From Phaeoceros laevis (Eukaryota; Anthocerotophyta; Anthocerotopsida; Notothyladales), in the NCBI GenBank assembly GCA_049999765.1, contig JBNGIQ010009116.1, positions 1 through 24,549 of the forward strand: a stretch of DNA of 24,549 nt. Direction: 5' to 3'. The translations under genes were made by a program, and so were the position numbers. The stretch's first letter is position 1. The number at the start of each line of letters is the position of its first letter. Shown one piece after another: positions 8,901 to 18,555 of the stretch. Under the pieces are notes generated by a model. The model searched no databases. It had not been told where the DNA came from and saw nothing but the letters and a program-made list of their open reading frames with translations.

Positions 8901-10537
8901 CTTTGACATGGCGTGAATTGAACCTACCTTTTTCTACATTCGTGGGCAGAAGGCTGCAGTGCGGTGACATGATGCGAACCTTTCTTACAGATGGCTTCTT
9001 CCCACGCCTTCAGGTGAGAGGCTCGCTTTTAGACTGTGAACAAGCAAAACCTACATGTGTACGTCCATCAACATGCATTTCCTAATTCAATTGTGTCCAT
9101 TTGTGCCTGCAGGTGGTATTGCACAACCATGCCGTCAACAAGAAATGGATAGTAGGCAGGTACAGCGGTACCTACTTGTTGGCAAAGAACCTGTTCAGCA
9201 TTTGGGTGAATGGCTTGGAGATTCTCATAGAGTTCGCTGGCTCTTCCGGCTACTTTGTGGATATTCTTGTCAAGTCGTCCAAATCGCACCAGCAAACCAT
9301 GGAGTTCCTTCACCCCAACATCATAAGTACCATCCGCACATTCTGTGCATCTCAGGAGGGATGCCAAGGGGTGACCCTTGTGGAGGCTATCATCCGGCCA
9401 GAGTGCTTGTACGCAGGTGCTGGTGGAAACCCTATTCTGTGCACCTATAGAAGGGAGCAGTACATTTTGGTTGAGGAATTGACACAAAAGATGAAACTGA
9501 TGCCAGACTACGAGCATTGCTGGGACAAGGTTGAGGACGGTGCTGGGGGCTTGGTCCTACGTGAACGCACAGACTTGGGCAAGGTGCTCCTAGAGGGAAC
9601 CAAGCACGTAGCTCCTGGACCTGAGGTGACGGAAGACTGCTACCCTGACAGTAATGTAAAAGAAGGAAAGGAAAGGGGTTTGCTCATACTTATCAGCATG
9701 GAAGGGTACGAATCGGGTTACAGACTGGGCGGTAGTGTAGATCGAGGAAGGCTGGAAGCACTGGCAGGGAATCTTGGCTTAGAAGTGGAAGGCAACCTCT
9801 ATTTGGACTTCTCAGCAGCAGACTTATGCAGGGCAATGGAAGATGCATCAAGAACTTCTATCTTGGCAGAACACGAGTGCGTTGTCTGCTTCATCAGTGC
9901 TCATGGGGGTACCCATGATGGAGCTCAGTTCTTCACGGATCCCAAGGGCGCTATGGTCTCCTTGCTGGATGATATCGTTGAGCCCTTCAGAAAATGCGAG
10001 AATCTGTTAGGCAAGCCGAAGATATTTTTCATAAACACCTGCAGAGGCACAGTCAAGTTGCGCAGCGCCCCTGGGTCTGGTGTGGAGCAGCCAGTTCGTC
10101 ATTGGAGAGAGGGCCTCCTCTTCAGAAAATGCGAGAATCTGTTTATATTTTTCATAAACGCCTGTAGAGGCACAGTCAAGTTGGGCAGCACCCATGGGTC
10201 TAGTGTGGAGCAGCCAGTTCCTCATTGGAGAGAGGGCCAGGAGGTTCGCTATGTGGGTCAACACTCGGACTGCTTGCTAGTGTTCTCAACTTCTGAGCAG
10301 GCAGTCTCTATGCGAGATGAGGAGTATGGTACAAATTTTGTGTATGCGCTGATGCAGGCTTTCAACAGCAAGCGTAGAACCAAAGATGTGGTCAGCATCA
10401 TCACCGGTGTGACTCATGAGGTTGCCGACGTAGAGGTGGAAGACGATACATCCGGAGAACTTCAGATGTATAGTCAATGCCCTACTTTAGTGTCCAGTCT
10501 CCGGAAACCGCTCTACTGGCGGAACGACAAAGTCTGA
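5920..10537 (+). CDS. Gene 1: LRR-Roc-COR-caspase fusion protein (TORNADO1-like ROCO with C-terminal caspase domain)
   Basis: Predicted exons are 5920-7486, 7614-9013 and 9113-10537, giving 1463 residues. The introns (127 and 99 nt) have GTGAGT and GTGAGA donors and tgcag/ctgcag acceptors. The ATG at 5920 opens MGNSHHK, a possible N-myristoylation start. Residues ~150-510 are ribonuclease-inhibitor-type leucine-rich repeats (L..N.TL..L pattern). A Roc GTPase follows: P-loop GHAYAGKT at 518-525, split by intron 1 in the second Gly codon, WDLAGH around Asp594, and THKD at 673-676. COR spans ~770-940 (YLHDAGEVI, NPRWFCQGVLG) with a TRN1-like tail to ~1160. Residues 1177-1463 form a caspase-like p20+p10. 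His1253 is in SAHG and Cys1299 in NTCRG. Arg1193 (YRLGG) and Arg1390 (SMRD) sit at S1-pocket positions, and the p10 end is QCPTLVSSLRKPLYW. A second NACRG (Cys1340) comes from an internal duplication. Plant ROCO proteins such as TORNADO1 lack a caspase domain as far as I know. Inferred role: regulated protease switch. Confidence 0.87.
5929..6000 (+). repeat. 36-bp in-frame tandem repeat, N terminus of gene 1
   Basis: Two units (5929-5964, 5965-6000) encode SHHKSGPAEVK twice, followed by Ala and Met respectively. The unit is a multiple of three, so the frame is kept. Copy 2 has a different, basic N terminus instead. Confidence 0.92.
8432..8509 (+). repeat. Perfect 39-bp in-frame tandem repeat before the COR core
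   Basis: 8432-8470 and 8471-8509 are identical and encode GDPTQSTTSIAIS twice. The repeat lies between Roc and the first recognisable COR strand and likely lengthens a flexible linker. Perfect identity suggests a recent event. Confidence 0.95.
9986..10238 (+). repeat. In-frame tandem duplication of the catalytic-cysteine segment in gene 1
   Basis: Unit 1 (9986-10120) and unit 2 (10121-10238) both start ttcagaaaatgcgag and run through the CRG motif to HWREG. Unit 2 lacks 12 nt, so GKPK before the strand is gone. The motif is NTCRG in unit 1 and NACRG in unit 2. Copy 2 of the gene has a single unit (17222 onward). The His-to-Cys spacing is 46 residues for the first Cys, as in copy 2, and 87 for the second. 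Confidence 0.93.
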
Positions 10538-11118
10538 GATGATGCATGCTTCACCGTGGCCAGCAAGAAGGAAGCCGCTTTTATAGGTGAAGTTCTTCAC
10601 GGTCTCTGCTTGTTGATGTTTGATTGACGTGTGCCTCCTGCAGATCAATCCTCTACTGGACACTTGCCTTCAGGAGCAAGCTACCCCCTATTGTTTCCTT
10701 CATTGCATAGCTGGATGCTGGCTATCCGAATGAAACTTCAGCAAGGACTAGATTATTGCAATTGCATGCATTTTGTTTCCTGCAGCAAGGGCATGTCAGA
10801 GGCAGCCAAAGCCAGAGTTTTTGTGGCCACAAGATTGCCTTGACCCTTGTGTGTTTCATCTTGTGCTGCTGGAAGAGGAGGCAAAACATAGCACGGAGTA
10901 ACCGGCTCGTGCTAAGCATGTCACCATACTTCAACTTCCGCGTTACATCTCGTTTACACTTCTTTGTCTTAAAATTAAACAGAGATGCACCGATAGTCAG
11001 CCCCCTTCGCTCGCAGATCCGGCCCCCTTCGCTCGCAGATCCGGCTATGACAGCATTGTCGTAGTCGTGAAGCCAACTTGGCATGCTGTGCAACTTGCCG
11101 TTCAAACCCATGCCACTA
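10538..11118 (+). repeat. 3' flank of gene 1, duplicated after gene 2
   Basis: This segment aligns with 17654-18198 at high identity, ending abruptly after tgccacta in both. It is probably 3' UTR and flanking DNA. Copy 1 carries extra sequence near 10975-11044. A 38-codon frame (10730-10843, MKLQQGLDYCNC...) is open in both copies, but its coding status is unknown. Confidence 0.85.
11001..11044. repeat. Perfect 22-bp tandem repeat
   Basis: The 22-nt unit starting cccccttcgctcgcag occurs at 11001-11022 and 11023-11044. The matching place after gene 2 (about 18088-18108) has only the tail of one unit. Confidence 0.92.
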
Positions 11119-12247
11119 GTAGTGCCTGCCAATCTCAGTTGTCCGAGATTGCTTACTATGACCGAAAGGGCCTCTAATTAACGGTGCCCTAATTCAGAAA
11201 AAGGTGAAGTTAAGCCACAATAAAGTGTCAATAAACGGGTGCTTTCCAGGCCGAATGAGCCCAAATTAGTGTCGGTACAGTATTATCCCACATCGCGAGT
11301 AAACTTTGAGTTCCCCGCCAGTTGTACTTATTGTAACTTTTTCCGGGGTTTTCGGTAAGTAATAACAACCTTCAAACTGTCGGTCGCTCTCTGCCCGCCA
11401 GCTAGGTTCCTCTCTGGAGCCGCCAAATTAATCCCAACACGGATACTTTAGAGTTTCGTATCTCATCAGTTGGCCTAACAAGCTTCCTGTGGCTTTTGTT
11501 TTGCCTTCTGTTTTGCCTTCAGTGCAATCTCAAAAGAAATGTTGAAGCACTCAATGTACCAGCGCATGAGCACAACCCATCCACTTGTTTCACGTGGGTT
11601 TGAGGGCCAGAGCAGGACTGAGATAATCAGAGAGATCAGACAGCTCTCATGGGGCATGCAGTAGTTTTTCCAAAAACCCTCCAGACCGATGTTAGTTGAA
11701 GAAACGGTGGAGACATGCTTATCTCAGCACGCAAGAACAGCACCTTCACATGCACAATTTCACCATCTCCACGCAACAACAATAGCTCCCACTGCAATCA
11801 TGAGGTAAGGAAACAACTGATCGGAAGCAGCTTAAACAAGATAGAGGATACAGACAAGGATACAGCGCCATTTGGGCACCTGGAGTTCTCATGTGTGGAC
11901 GCTTCCGTCGCTCTGCAGCAGCCCTGCTCACAACATTTTCATGGTCTTGTAACCTGCTTACAGCCATTGCTCAGTAAATCCCCAAGCATATACCACTGCA
12001 TTTTAAAGATGCACAAATCAGTGCACCAAACAGATTGCACCACTTACAGCTCAGTTGAGTGAACTTCTGATGTCATCATGACACCCAAGCACTGATCCAA
12101 AGCTGCCGTTTCAAGCCGCCAGGGTACAGTGTCATCTTCCAGAATGCTTCTGCATTCTTCTCCACTCATCCTTCAGTTTTGTGACATATAGGGATGTTTG
12201 CCCTGATTGCTCTCCCGCGCGACCCTTGTTCGCTTGACGAGGGCAAC
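11119..12247. other. Intergenic; no gene recognised
   Basis: No supported gene. Candidate polyadenylation signals (caataaag at 11218-11225 and caataaac at about 11228) lie roughly 690 nt past the gene 1 stop. A short repeat ttttgccttc occurs twice near 11498-11520. A minus-strand frame of 60 codons (11475-11657) is unrecognised. The MED28 promoter should lie in the right part; an in-frame upstream ATG exists at 12194. Confidence 0.4.
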
Positions 12248-12840
12248 ATGTCTCAGGCAGACTTGTTGAATCTTGTGGCTTCAATGGATTCGAGATTGCT
12301 GCCATTTCTGCCTGCGAGAGAGCTTCAGGCTGCAGATCGTAGTTTTCTTTCTGTTGTCCAATCCCGGTACTGCGGCTTCCGTGGTTGTGATGGTTGTGAA
12401 CTGAATCTCTGGAGTAAGTTGCTCACCCGTTGGCCATGCTGGTGCAGTGGACGTGGAAAGGCACTTGCGGGAGTTCATGGATGCGGCAAAAAGCTGCAGC
12501 TTTTTTTCATTCGCGTCCAGCACCAGTGCCAGCCCTCCAGAGAGGAGGTTTTGACGAAGGTATGGCACCTCTGACCTCCTTGTAAAACGATGCTGTATCT
12601 ACTTTGAGCAGACGTGCATCGGGTGGCACGAGATTGAATGAGTTAGGGTTTGGGATTTGGCAGGAGATTGCCGCTCTTGAAGCCGAGCTCAAAGCCAAGG
12701 CTGAGCTGATCGAGAGGCAGCAGGCTTTACTGCAAGAATGGCAAGGAGCTCTCACAGCTCAGCGAGATGCTATGGTGAAAGAGTTGGAGAGAGTACAGGT
12801 TGCTGACTACGCAAAGGGGGCCGCCGTCAGCCAGAAGTAG
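12248..12840 (+). CDS. MED28: Mediator complex subunit 28 (MED28) gene, with one apparent -1 frameshift
   Basis: MED28 is a coiled-coil head subunit of Mediator, the nuclear bridge between activators and RNA polymerase II. Exon 1 starts at ATG 12248 (or 12194, in frame) and encodes LLPFLPARELQAADRS-type sequence typical of plant MED28. Exon 2 (about 12448-12559) encodes DVERHLREFMDAA, then KKLQLFFIRVQ and PSREEVLTK. Exon 3 (12664-12840) encodes EIAALEAELKAKAELIERQQ to the stop. Intron 2 (12560-12663, 104 nt) has AAG^GTATGG and ggcag. The exon 1 donor is uncertain: c^GTAGTT at 12338/12339 fits the phase but drops a few expected residues. DAA and KKLQL lie in different frames; one extra A in the A5 run at 12488-12492 would join them. 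This may be a homopolymer sequencing error, since MED28 is usually single-copy, or a real lesion. It lies between the two ROCO-caspase copies. Confidence 0.78.
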
Positions 12841-13416
12841 GGCAAACACAGATTGCTTGTCCGGCTTGACGCATCTGTCTCGAAGTAGTGAGAAAGAAAA
12901 AAAATGGCCTCATCAGATTTCTACGGGCACAGACATGCAGAAAATTCAGAGAGTCGCGTTAGTAGTAACTTGGTACCTCCGACATACCACAACAACCACA
13001 GCAGCATGGTCAATCAACCCTGCCGTGCGTAGAAGTCTGAGAGACTACAGTAGTCGGACTAGACGGACGTCTAGCCCCGCATTCCCGCGTTGACCACAAG
13101 GCATAATAATAATGTATTTTATAAGTCCCCGGATGCCTAATAAGTGGGAGGATGTGGCGCCATAGCCAACCAATCACCAACTGACGCGATTTGATAATAC
13201 CCATTCAGACACGCTTGTGATCCGGCGTGAGCAGGGAGGTGGCAGGTAGCCTGTAACCTAGCACTCGTCTTCGTGAGGCCTCGGCAAGGGGCCACGGTTG
13301 CATTTGCTCCTGCATCGATATCATTGAGGAAGTGGCCACTGTGTTTACTGCCAAAGGATACGGAATCGCTTGCGCTCGCCACTCAAGGTCTGTCGGCAGC
13401 AGACTCGTCATCCATC
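12841..13416. other. Region between MED28 and gene 2; presumed promoter of gene 2
   Basis: No gene is supported. A tattttataag element at 13115-13125 is a plausible TATA box about 290 nt before the gene 2 ATG, preceded by the A/T-rich cataataataatg. The open frame continues upstream of the ATG to a GTG at 13273, but that stretch shows no LRR pattern and is read here as leader. Confidence 0.35.
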
Positions 13417-16400
13417 ATGGCCACGGGTGGAAAGCGCAAGCGGAGGAAACTGTGGGGCAAGGATAGTACCAGTCTCTCCACACCGCAGATCAAGGAGATC
13501 GCATCCCAGCTCTCACATCACCCCAAAATACAGGACTTCTTTCGCAATCACGCCGTGTGGAAGAAGTTCATCTGCGAGGTGGAGACCATGAGGGAGCTTG
13601 GATGCGAGGTGGTGGCAGCTGCACATCAACAGACGTTACCGCTAGCGGAAGGATGCAGTGCAGCAGTGGCCTTGGCACTTTGCGCCCTGCCCTGTGGCAA
13701 CCACTTCTCTGAACTTCAGGTTGACGTACAGCGGAATTCCGCCTCGGCACCGTTTCTTGCCATCCTGGCCGACACCGATACCTGCGTGTTGGAGGCGTTG
13801 ACATTTGGAAATCACACACAGGACTGGTTCGGGAGGAAAGCGGAGTGGTCACTGCTGGCCCACCTCATGCTTCACAACACCACGCTCAAGACACTGAGAT
13901 TGGGGACAAGCGTGAGAAAAATGAGCGAGAAAGGTGGCATTGCTTTGGCGGACTCAATCCGGAACAACCGAGGCCTCGAGGAGTTGTGGATTCATAACAC
14001 GGATGCTTTTGGCAAGGAAGGCGGAGGATTGGCTCTGGCCGCCATGCTCCGCCATAACTCCACCCTCCGCATACTCCATCTGTCCTTTGTACGAGTCTGC
14101 TCCCGAGGTATGGAAGCCTTGGCCGAGGCACTCGGGGCCAACCGGGGCTTAAGAGAGTTCTCGTTTGATAATTCTTATGGACTCGGCGCCGTCCCCTTTG
14201 GGAGTGCTATAATTGCCGGACTTTCTGATTGTGTCGTGGAGACTATTGCCTTGGATGTGGATGCACCAGCCGCTGATGCAATGATCAAGTTGCTCACTAC
14301 CAGCAAGCCTGGCCATGCTGGTGTGAGCACTCCCTCATCCACTGGTCAGCTTCACTCTAAGCAGTGCAACCTACTCCAGCTTTGAGTGGGCGGACACCAT
14401 CATACCAGCATTGGAGAGAAACTCCACACTCGAGAAGCTTGATTTCTCTAGATGCTCTGGTGTGGACCCAAAGCTGGCTTACAATGCCCTCATCAAGATG
14501 TTGTCCAACAATACTACGCTCCAGTCCATCAACCTCCATGATACTGCCTTATCAAGAGTGGGCAAGGCAGAGGCAATATACCAGGAGCTCCGCCAAAATG
14601 TCCAGTACAGATCAACACTAGAGGCCTTACCCAAGATCAAAGTCAAGTCATGCCGCTTGGTGCTATGTGGTAGCGCATTTGCAGGTACATACCTAGCTCT
14701 AAGCAGGCACTCACAAGTAGGTAGATATCTGAATTTCAAGCTGACAAAAGGTTGTTGCTGCTGATGTAGACAGCTGAATCGTACAGTTCTTGAATATTAT
14801 TGTGTGCTCCTTTTTCAGGAAAGACAACTCTTTGTAGCACCATGTTGAGGCTACAACCGGGCAACCAAACACGTTTCCAAGTACCTCAAGACAAACCATG
14901 CTCAGAGGAAGATGCTAAAGAGAAGGAAAGAACTCGAGGTTTTGAGGTAAACTTGCTCATAGATGAAGACAATTTGCGAGTTACTCTCTGGGACTTCGCT
15001 GGCCAGCCGTTCTACTATGCACTTCATGACTCTGTTTTCCCTAGTGTCAATGGCTCCACTATGTTGCTTTTCGTTTTCAGTCCACTCAAAGATGTGGTTC
15101 ATACTTCGGGCCGCCTAGACCATTTGACTTCACAGGATTTGAAGAGCATGCAAGATTTCGAGGATGAGTTCAAGTACTGGCTGCGTTTTGTTTCTTCCAA
15201 TTCCAGGCGAAGGCCCTCTCAACCTCACTTGCCTTCGGTGGTTGTAGTCATCACATTTCAAGATTGCACCACAGAATTGCAACTAGCTTAACTTATCTTG
15301 AGGTGGAATTCCTGGAAAAAGTGGATACTCTGCAGGCTGAGTTTAAGGGTTTTGTCCACATTATAGGGATGGAGTTTTTGGATGCACGTTCTGAGACTCA
15401 TGTGCAACGTTTTTTTAATAGGCTGCGACATATGTTTGTTAACCTTGTGTTGGTCCTTCCACCAGTACCTGCTATATGTGAGAAGACAAGGCTTCATTTG
15501 GAGCACTGGTGTTCCAAGCAAGACAATAGTCCTCTAATGAGCATCCAGGATTTCAAGCACATATTTCAAGAATTATGTGTACCAGAAATTAAAACCTTCA
15601 CATCGACTTCACAGGAGCAGATGAACCGGGGGCAGATGATCAAGTCACTACTGGATAAGTATTCGCGCGTGGTTGCTCTGTACTTGCATGATACTGGGGA
15701 GGTTATTTACTTGGATGGCCTCATGGATTTCATTGTTGTCAACCCTCGTTGGCTTGGGCAAGGAGTCATGGGTCATTTGGTCGAGGAGTTCAGTCCATAT
15801 GATCACTTGAACAGGCGAAAGCTTACATTTCGTGAAAAGAAACGAGGATTTGTAACCACGCAATGCTTGAAAAATTTGTTGGAGGCATCCCTCCGCAAAG
15901 TGGGTCTTTCTCCAACTACAGTGACCGCAGACAAGCTCATTCAATTGCTGTGCAACTTGCATCTATGTTATGCCCGAAAGGATAAGTATGGCCGAGATGG
16001 GTATTTCATCCCTGTGCTCTTTGCAGTGGACGATAAAGTGCAACTTATTGATCGTCAACTGGAATGGCCATCACAAAGCGACGATGTTGAGCACCATTTG
16101 TTTTTTGGAGCACGGTTACAGTGCGCAAATATCATCCAAACCTTCCTCACCCCCGGCTTTTTTCCTCGAGTTCAGGTCATCAATTTGATCAAAACAACTT
16201 GCTTTGTTTTAAGTTTTGTTTTTAATTAAAATCTTGAGCTTTTGCCTCATTTATGTTGTCTACAACTAGGAATGATGGTTTGTTCAAATGTCCACAGGCC
16301 TTGTTATATGATGCCGGGAAGAAAAAGGGTTGGGATGAGGCGGGAACAAAAATGGCTATTCATCTATATGGGGTTTCCACAAATGGATATGATGTTTTGC

Positions 16401-17653
16401 TAGAATTTAATGATGTCACTTTCCACATTGATATTCTTGTATGATCGTCTACCCAAGATCATTTTTCATCAAGGAGTTTCGTGTACCAAAACTTTATCAA
16501 GCCAATTCGATCCTTTTGTGCTTCACAAGAGGGATGTATGGGAGTTTACTTGACCGAGGGAGTTTTGAGACAAGAATGTGTTAAGAGACGTACCTCATCT
16601 AGGTATAGGCAGAAGCAATGTGTTTCCAAGGAGGACCTCAAGAGACTCGTGCTAAGTGCAGCAGGCCACATTCATGTGCACCAATGGTTCGTAGTGGAGC
16701 ACCATGACAGCGACCTTATAGTTTTGGAAGCCAAACAAGAGTATGCAACTTTGTTAGCCAAGAGTACTATCCAAACCATATACAAAGAAGGTGAGGTGGA
16801 TGATGTTGTCATTCTAGGGACTCAACAAGAAATACAAAACTTAACCCAAGGTACACGACCTGAGGTGACGGAAGACTGCTACCCTGACAGTAATGTAAAA
16901 GCAGGAAAGCAAAGGGGTTTGCTCATACTTATCAGCATGGAAGGGTACGAATCGGGTTACAGACTGGGCGGTAGTGTAGATCGAGGAAGGCTGGAAGCAC
17001 TGGCAGGGACTCTTAGCTTAAAAGTGGAAGGCAACATCTTTTTGGACTTCTCAGCAGCAGACCTATGCATGGCAATGGAAGATGCAGCAAGAACTATCTC
17101 GGCAGAACACGAGTGTGTTGTCTGTTTCATCAGTGCTCATGGGGGTACCGATGATGGAGCCCAGTTCTTCACGGATCCCAAGGGCGCTACGGTCTCTTTG
17201 CTGGATGATGTCGTCGAGCCCTTCAGAAAATGCGAGAATCTGCTTGGAAAGCCGAAGATATTTTTCATAAACGCCTGTAGAGGCAAAGTCAAGTTGGGCA
17301 GCACCCATGGGTCTGGTGTGCAGCAGCCAGTTCCTCATTGGAAAGAGGGCCAGGAGGTTCGCTATGTGTGTCAACACTCGGACTGCTTGCTAGTGTTCTC
17401 AACTTCTGAGCAGGCAGTCTCTTTGCGAGATAAGCAGTATGGTACAAATTTTGTGTATGCGCTGATGCAGGCTTTCAACAGCAAGCAGCGTAGAACCAAA
17501 GATGTGGTCAGCATCCTCACCGGTGTGACTTATGAGGTTGCCAACGTAGAGGTGGAAGACGATATATCCGGAGAAGTTCAGATGTATAGTCAATGCCCTA
17601 TTTTAGTGTCCAGTCTCCGGAAACTGCTCTACTGGCGGAACGACAAAGTCTGA
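13417..17653 (+). pseudogene. Gene 2: second LRR-Roc-COR-caspase copy, disrupted upstream, caspase part intact
   Basis: It has the same three-exon plan as gene 1: 13417-14684, 14819-16175 and 16298-17653, with introns at matching sites, including one inside the P-loop Gly codon (GSAFA^GKT). The ATG at 13417 has good context and opens MATGGKRKRRK, a basic, NLS-like start unlike gene 1. LRRs, Roc (WDFAGQ, VVVITFQD), COR (YLHDTGEVI, NPRWLGQGVMG) and TRN1-like tail are all recognisable but diverged from gene 1. Three lesions appear: a frameshift between about 14300 and 14340, a frameshift between about 15262 and 15290, and an in-frame TGA at 16442-16444. The caspase part is uninterrupted: Arg codon 16961, His codon 17138 (SAHG), Cys codon 17276 (NACRG), Arg codon 17426 (SLRD), stop 17651. 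One cysteine segment only. It may be a pseudogene, or some lesions may be sequence errors; the open frame from 16445 could still make a caspase-only product. Confidence 0.82.
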
Positions 17654-18198
17654 GATGATTCATGCTTCACCATGGCCAGCAAGAAGGAAGCCCCTTTTAT
17701 TGGTGAAGTTCTTCACGTTCTCAACTTGTTGATGTTTGATTGACGTGTGCCTCCTGCAGATCAATCCTCTACTGGACTCTTGCCTTCAGGAGCAGGCTAC
17801 CCCCTATTGTTTCCTTCATTGCATATATCTGGGTGCTGCCTATCCGAATGAAACTTCAGCAAGGACTAGATTATTGCAATTGCATGAATTTTGTTTCCTG
17901 CAGGAAGGGCATGTCAGAAGCAGCCAAAGCCGGAGTTTTTGTGGCCACAATATTGCCTTAGACCCTTGTGTGTTTCGCTGGAAGAGGAGGCAAAACATAG
18001 CACGGAGTAACCGGGTCGTGCTAAGTATGTCACCATACTTCAACTTCCGCGTTAGTATGTTGAACATCTCGTTTACACTTCTTTGTCACCGATAGTCTCG
18101 CAGATCCGGCTATGACAGCATTGCACTGTGAGGCGACCTCGTAGTCGTGAAGCCAACTTGGCATGCTGTGCAACTTGCCGTTCAAACCCATGCCACTA
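17654..18198 (+). repeat. 3' flank of gene 2, duplicate of the gene 1 flank
   Basis: Nearly identical to 10538-11118 apart from small indels. The 38-codon frame is at 17848-17961. Similarity stops sharply after tgccacta. It marks the right end of the near-identical block that begins in the coding region at 16857. Confidence 0.85.
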
Positions 18199-18555
18199 CA
18201 AGTTTCTGTTGTTGAATACTAATATAACCTTCGCTCGGCCAGGCTCACAGCAAATTCATCCCACTTGATCACGATTCTGTTCCTTCTTCCAAGTCACAGA
18301 GCCTCGGAGGAGGAGGACAGTGCATGAATCAACCATAGAGAGCAGCAGCAATTGCTGGCTTTCCAAAGCCAAGTCAGATATAGACTAGGAGTGTGATAGG
18401 AGGTGGCTATATAGGATACAACCCGCACGGTGTGGGCATGTTGGATCAAACGGCCTACTCTCGGGTTTTTGTTCCCCTTTGCAATGCGGCCATGTGACAG
18501 AACAGCATGGGGGCTAGACTGCTCAAACCTTTCCCGCGTCCCGCATACATGTCCA
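18199..18555. other. Intergenic; nothing recognised
   Basis: No gene seen. Short open frames on both strands lack domains. Confidence 0.4.

Noticed and set aside
9674-10534. Calling the protease domain a metacaspase
   Set aside because: Metacaspases have a different Cys motif (typically DxCHSG) and acidic S1 residues. This domain has N-x-C-R-G, two pocket arginines and a caspase-type p10 ending.
13273-13416. Starting gene 2 at the GTG at 13273
   Set aside because: Nuclear plant genes start at ATG. The ATG at 13417 has good context and the upstream stretch has no recognisable domain.
14300-14340. Treating the frame change in gene 2 LRRs as an intron
   Set aside because: The aligned sequence is continuous with gene 1 to within a few residues. 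There is no room for an intron and no good donor/acceptor pair, so a frameshift is the simpler reading.
15264-17653. Reading gene 2 segments as several separate genes
   Set aside because: Domain order, intron positions and alignment with gene 1 show one gene broken by two frameshifts and a stop.
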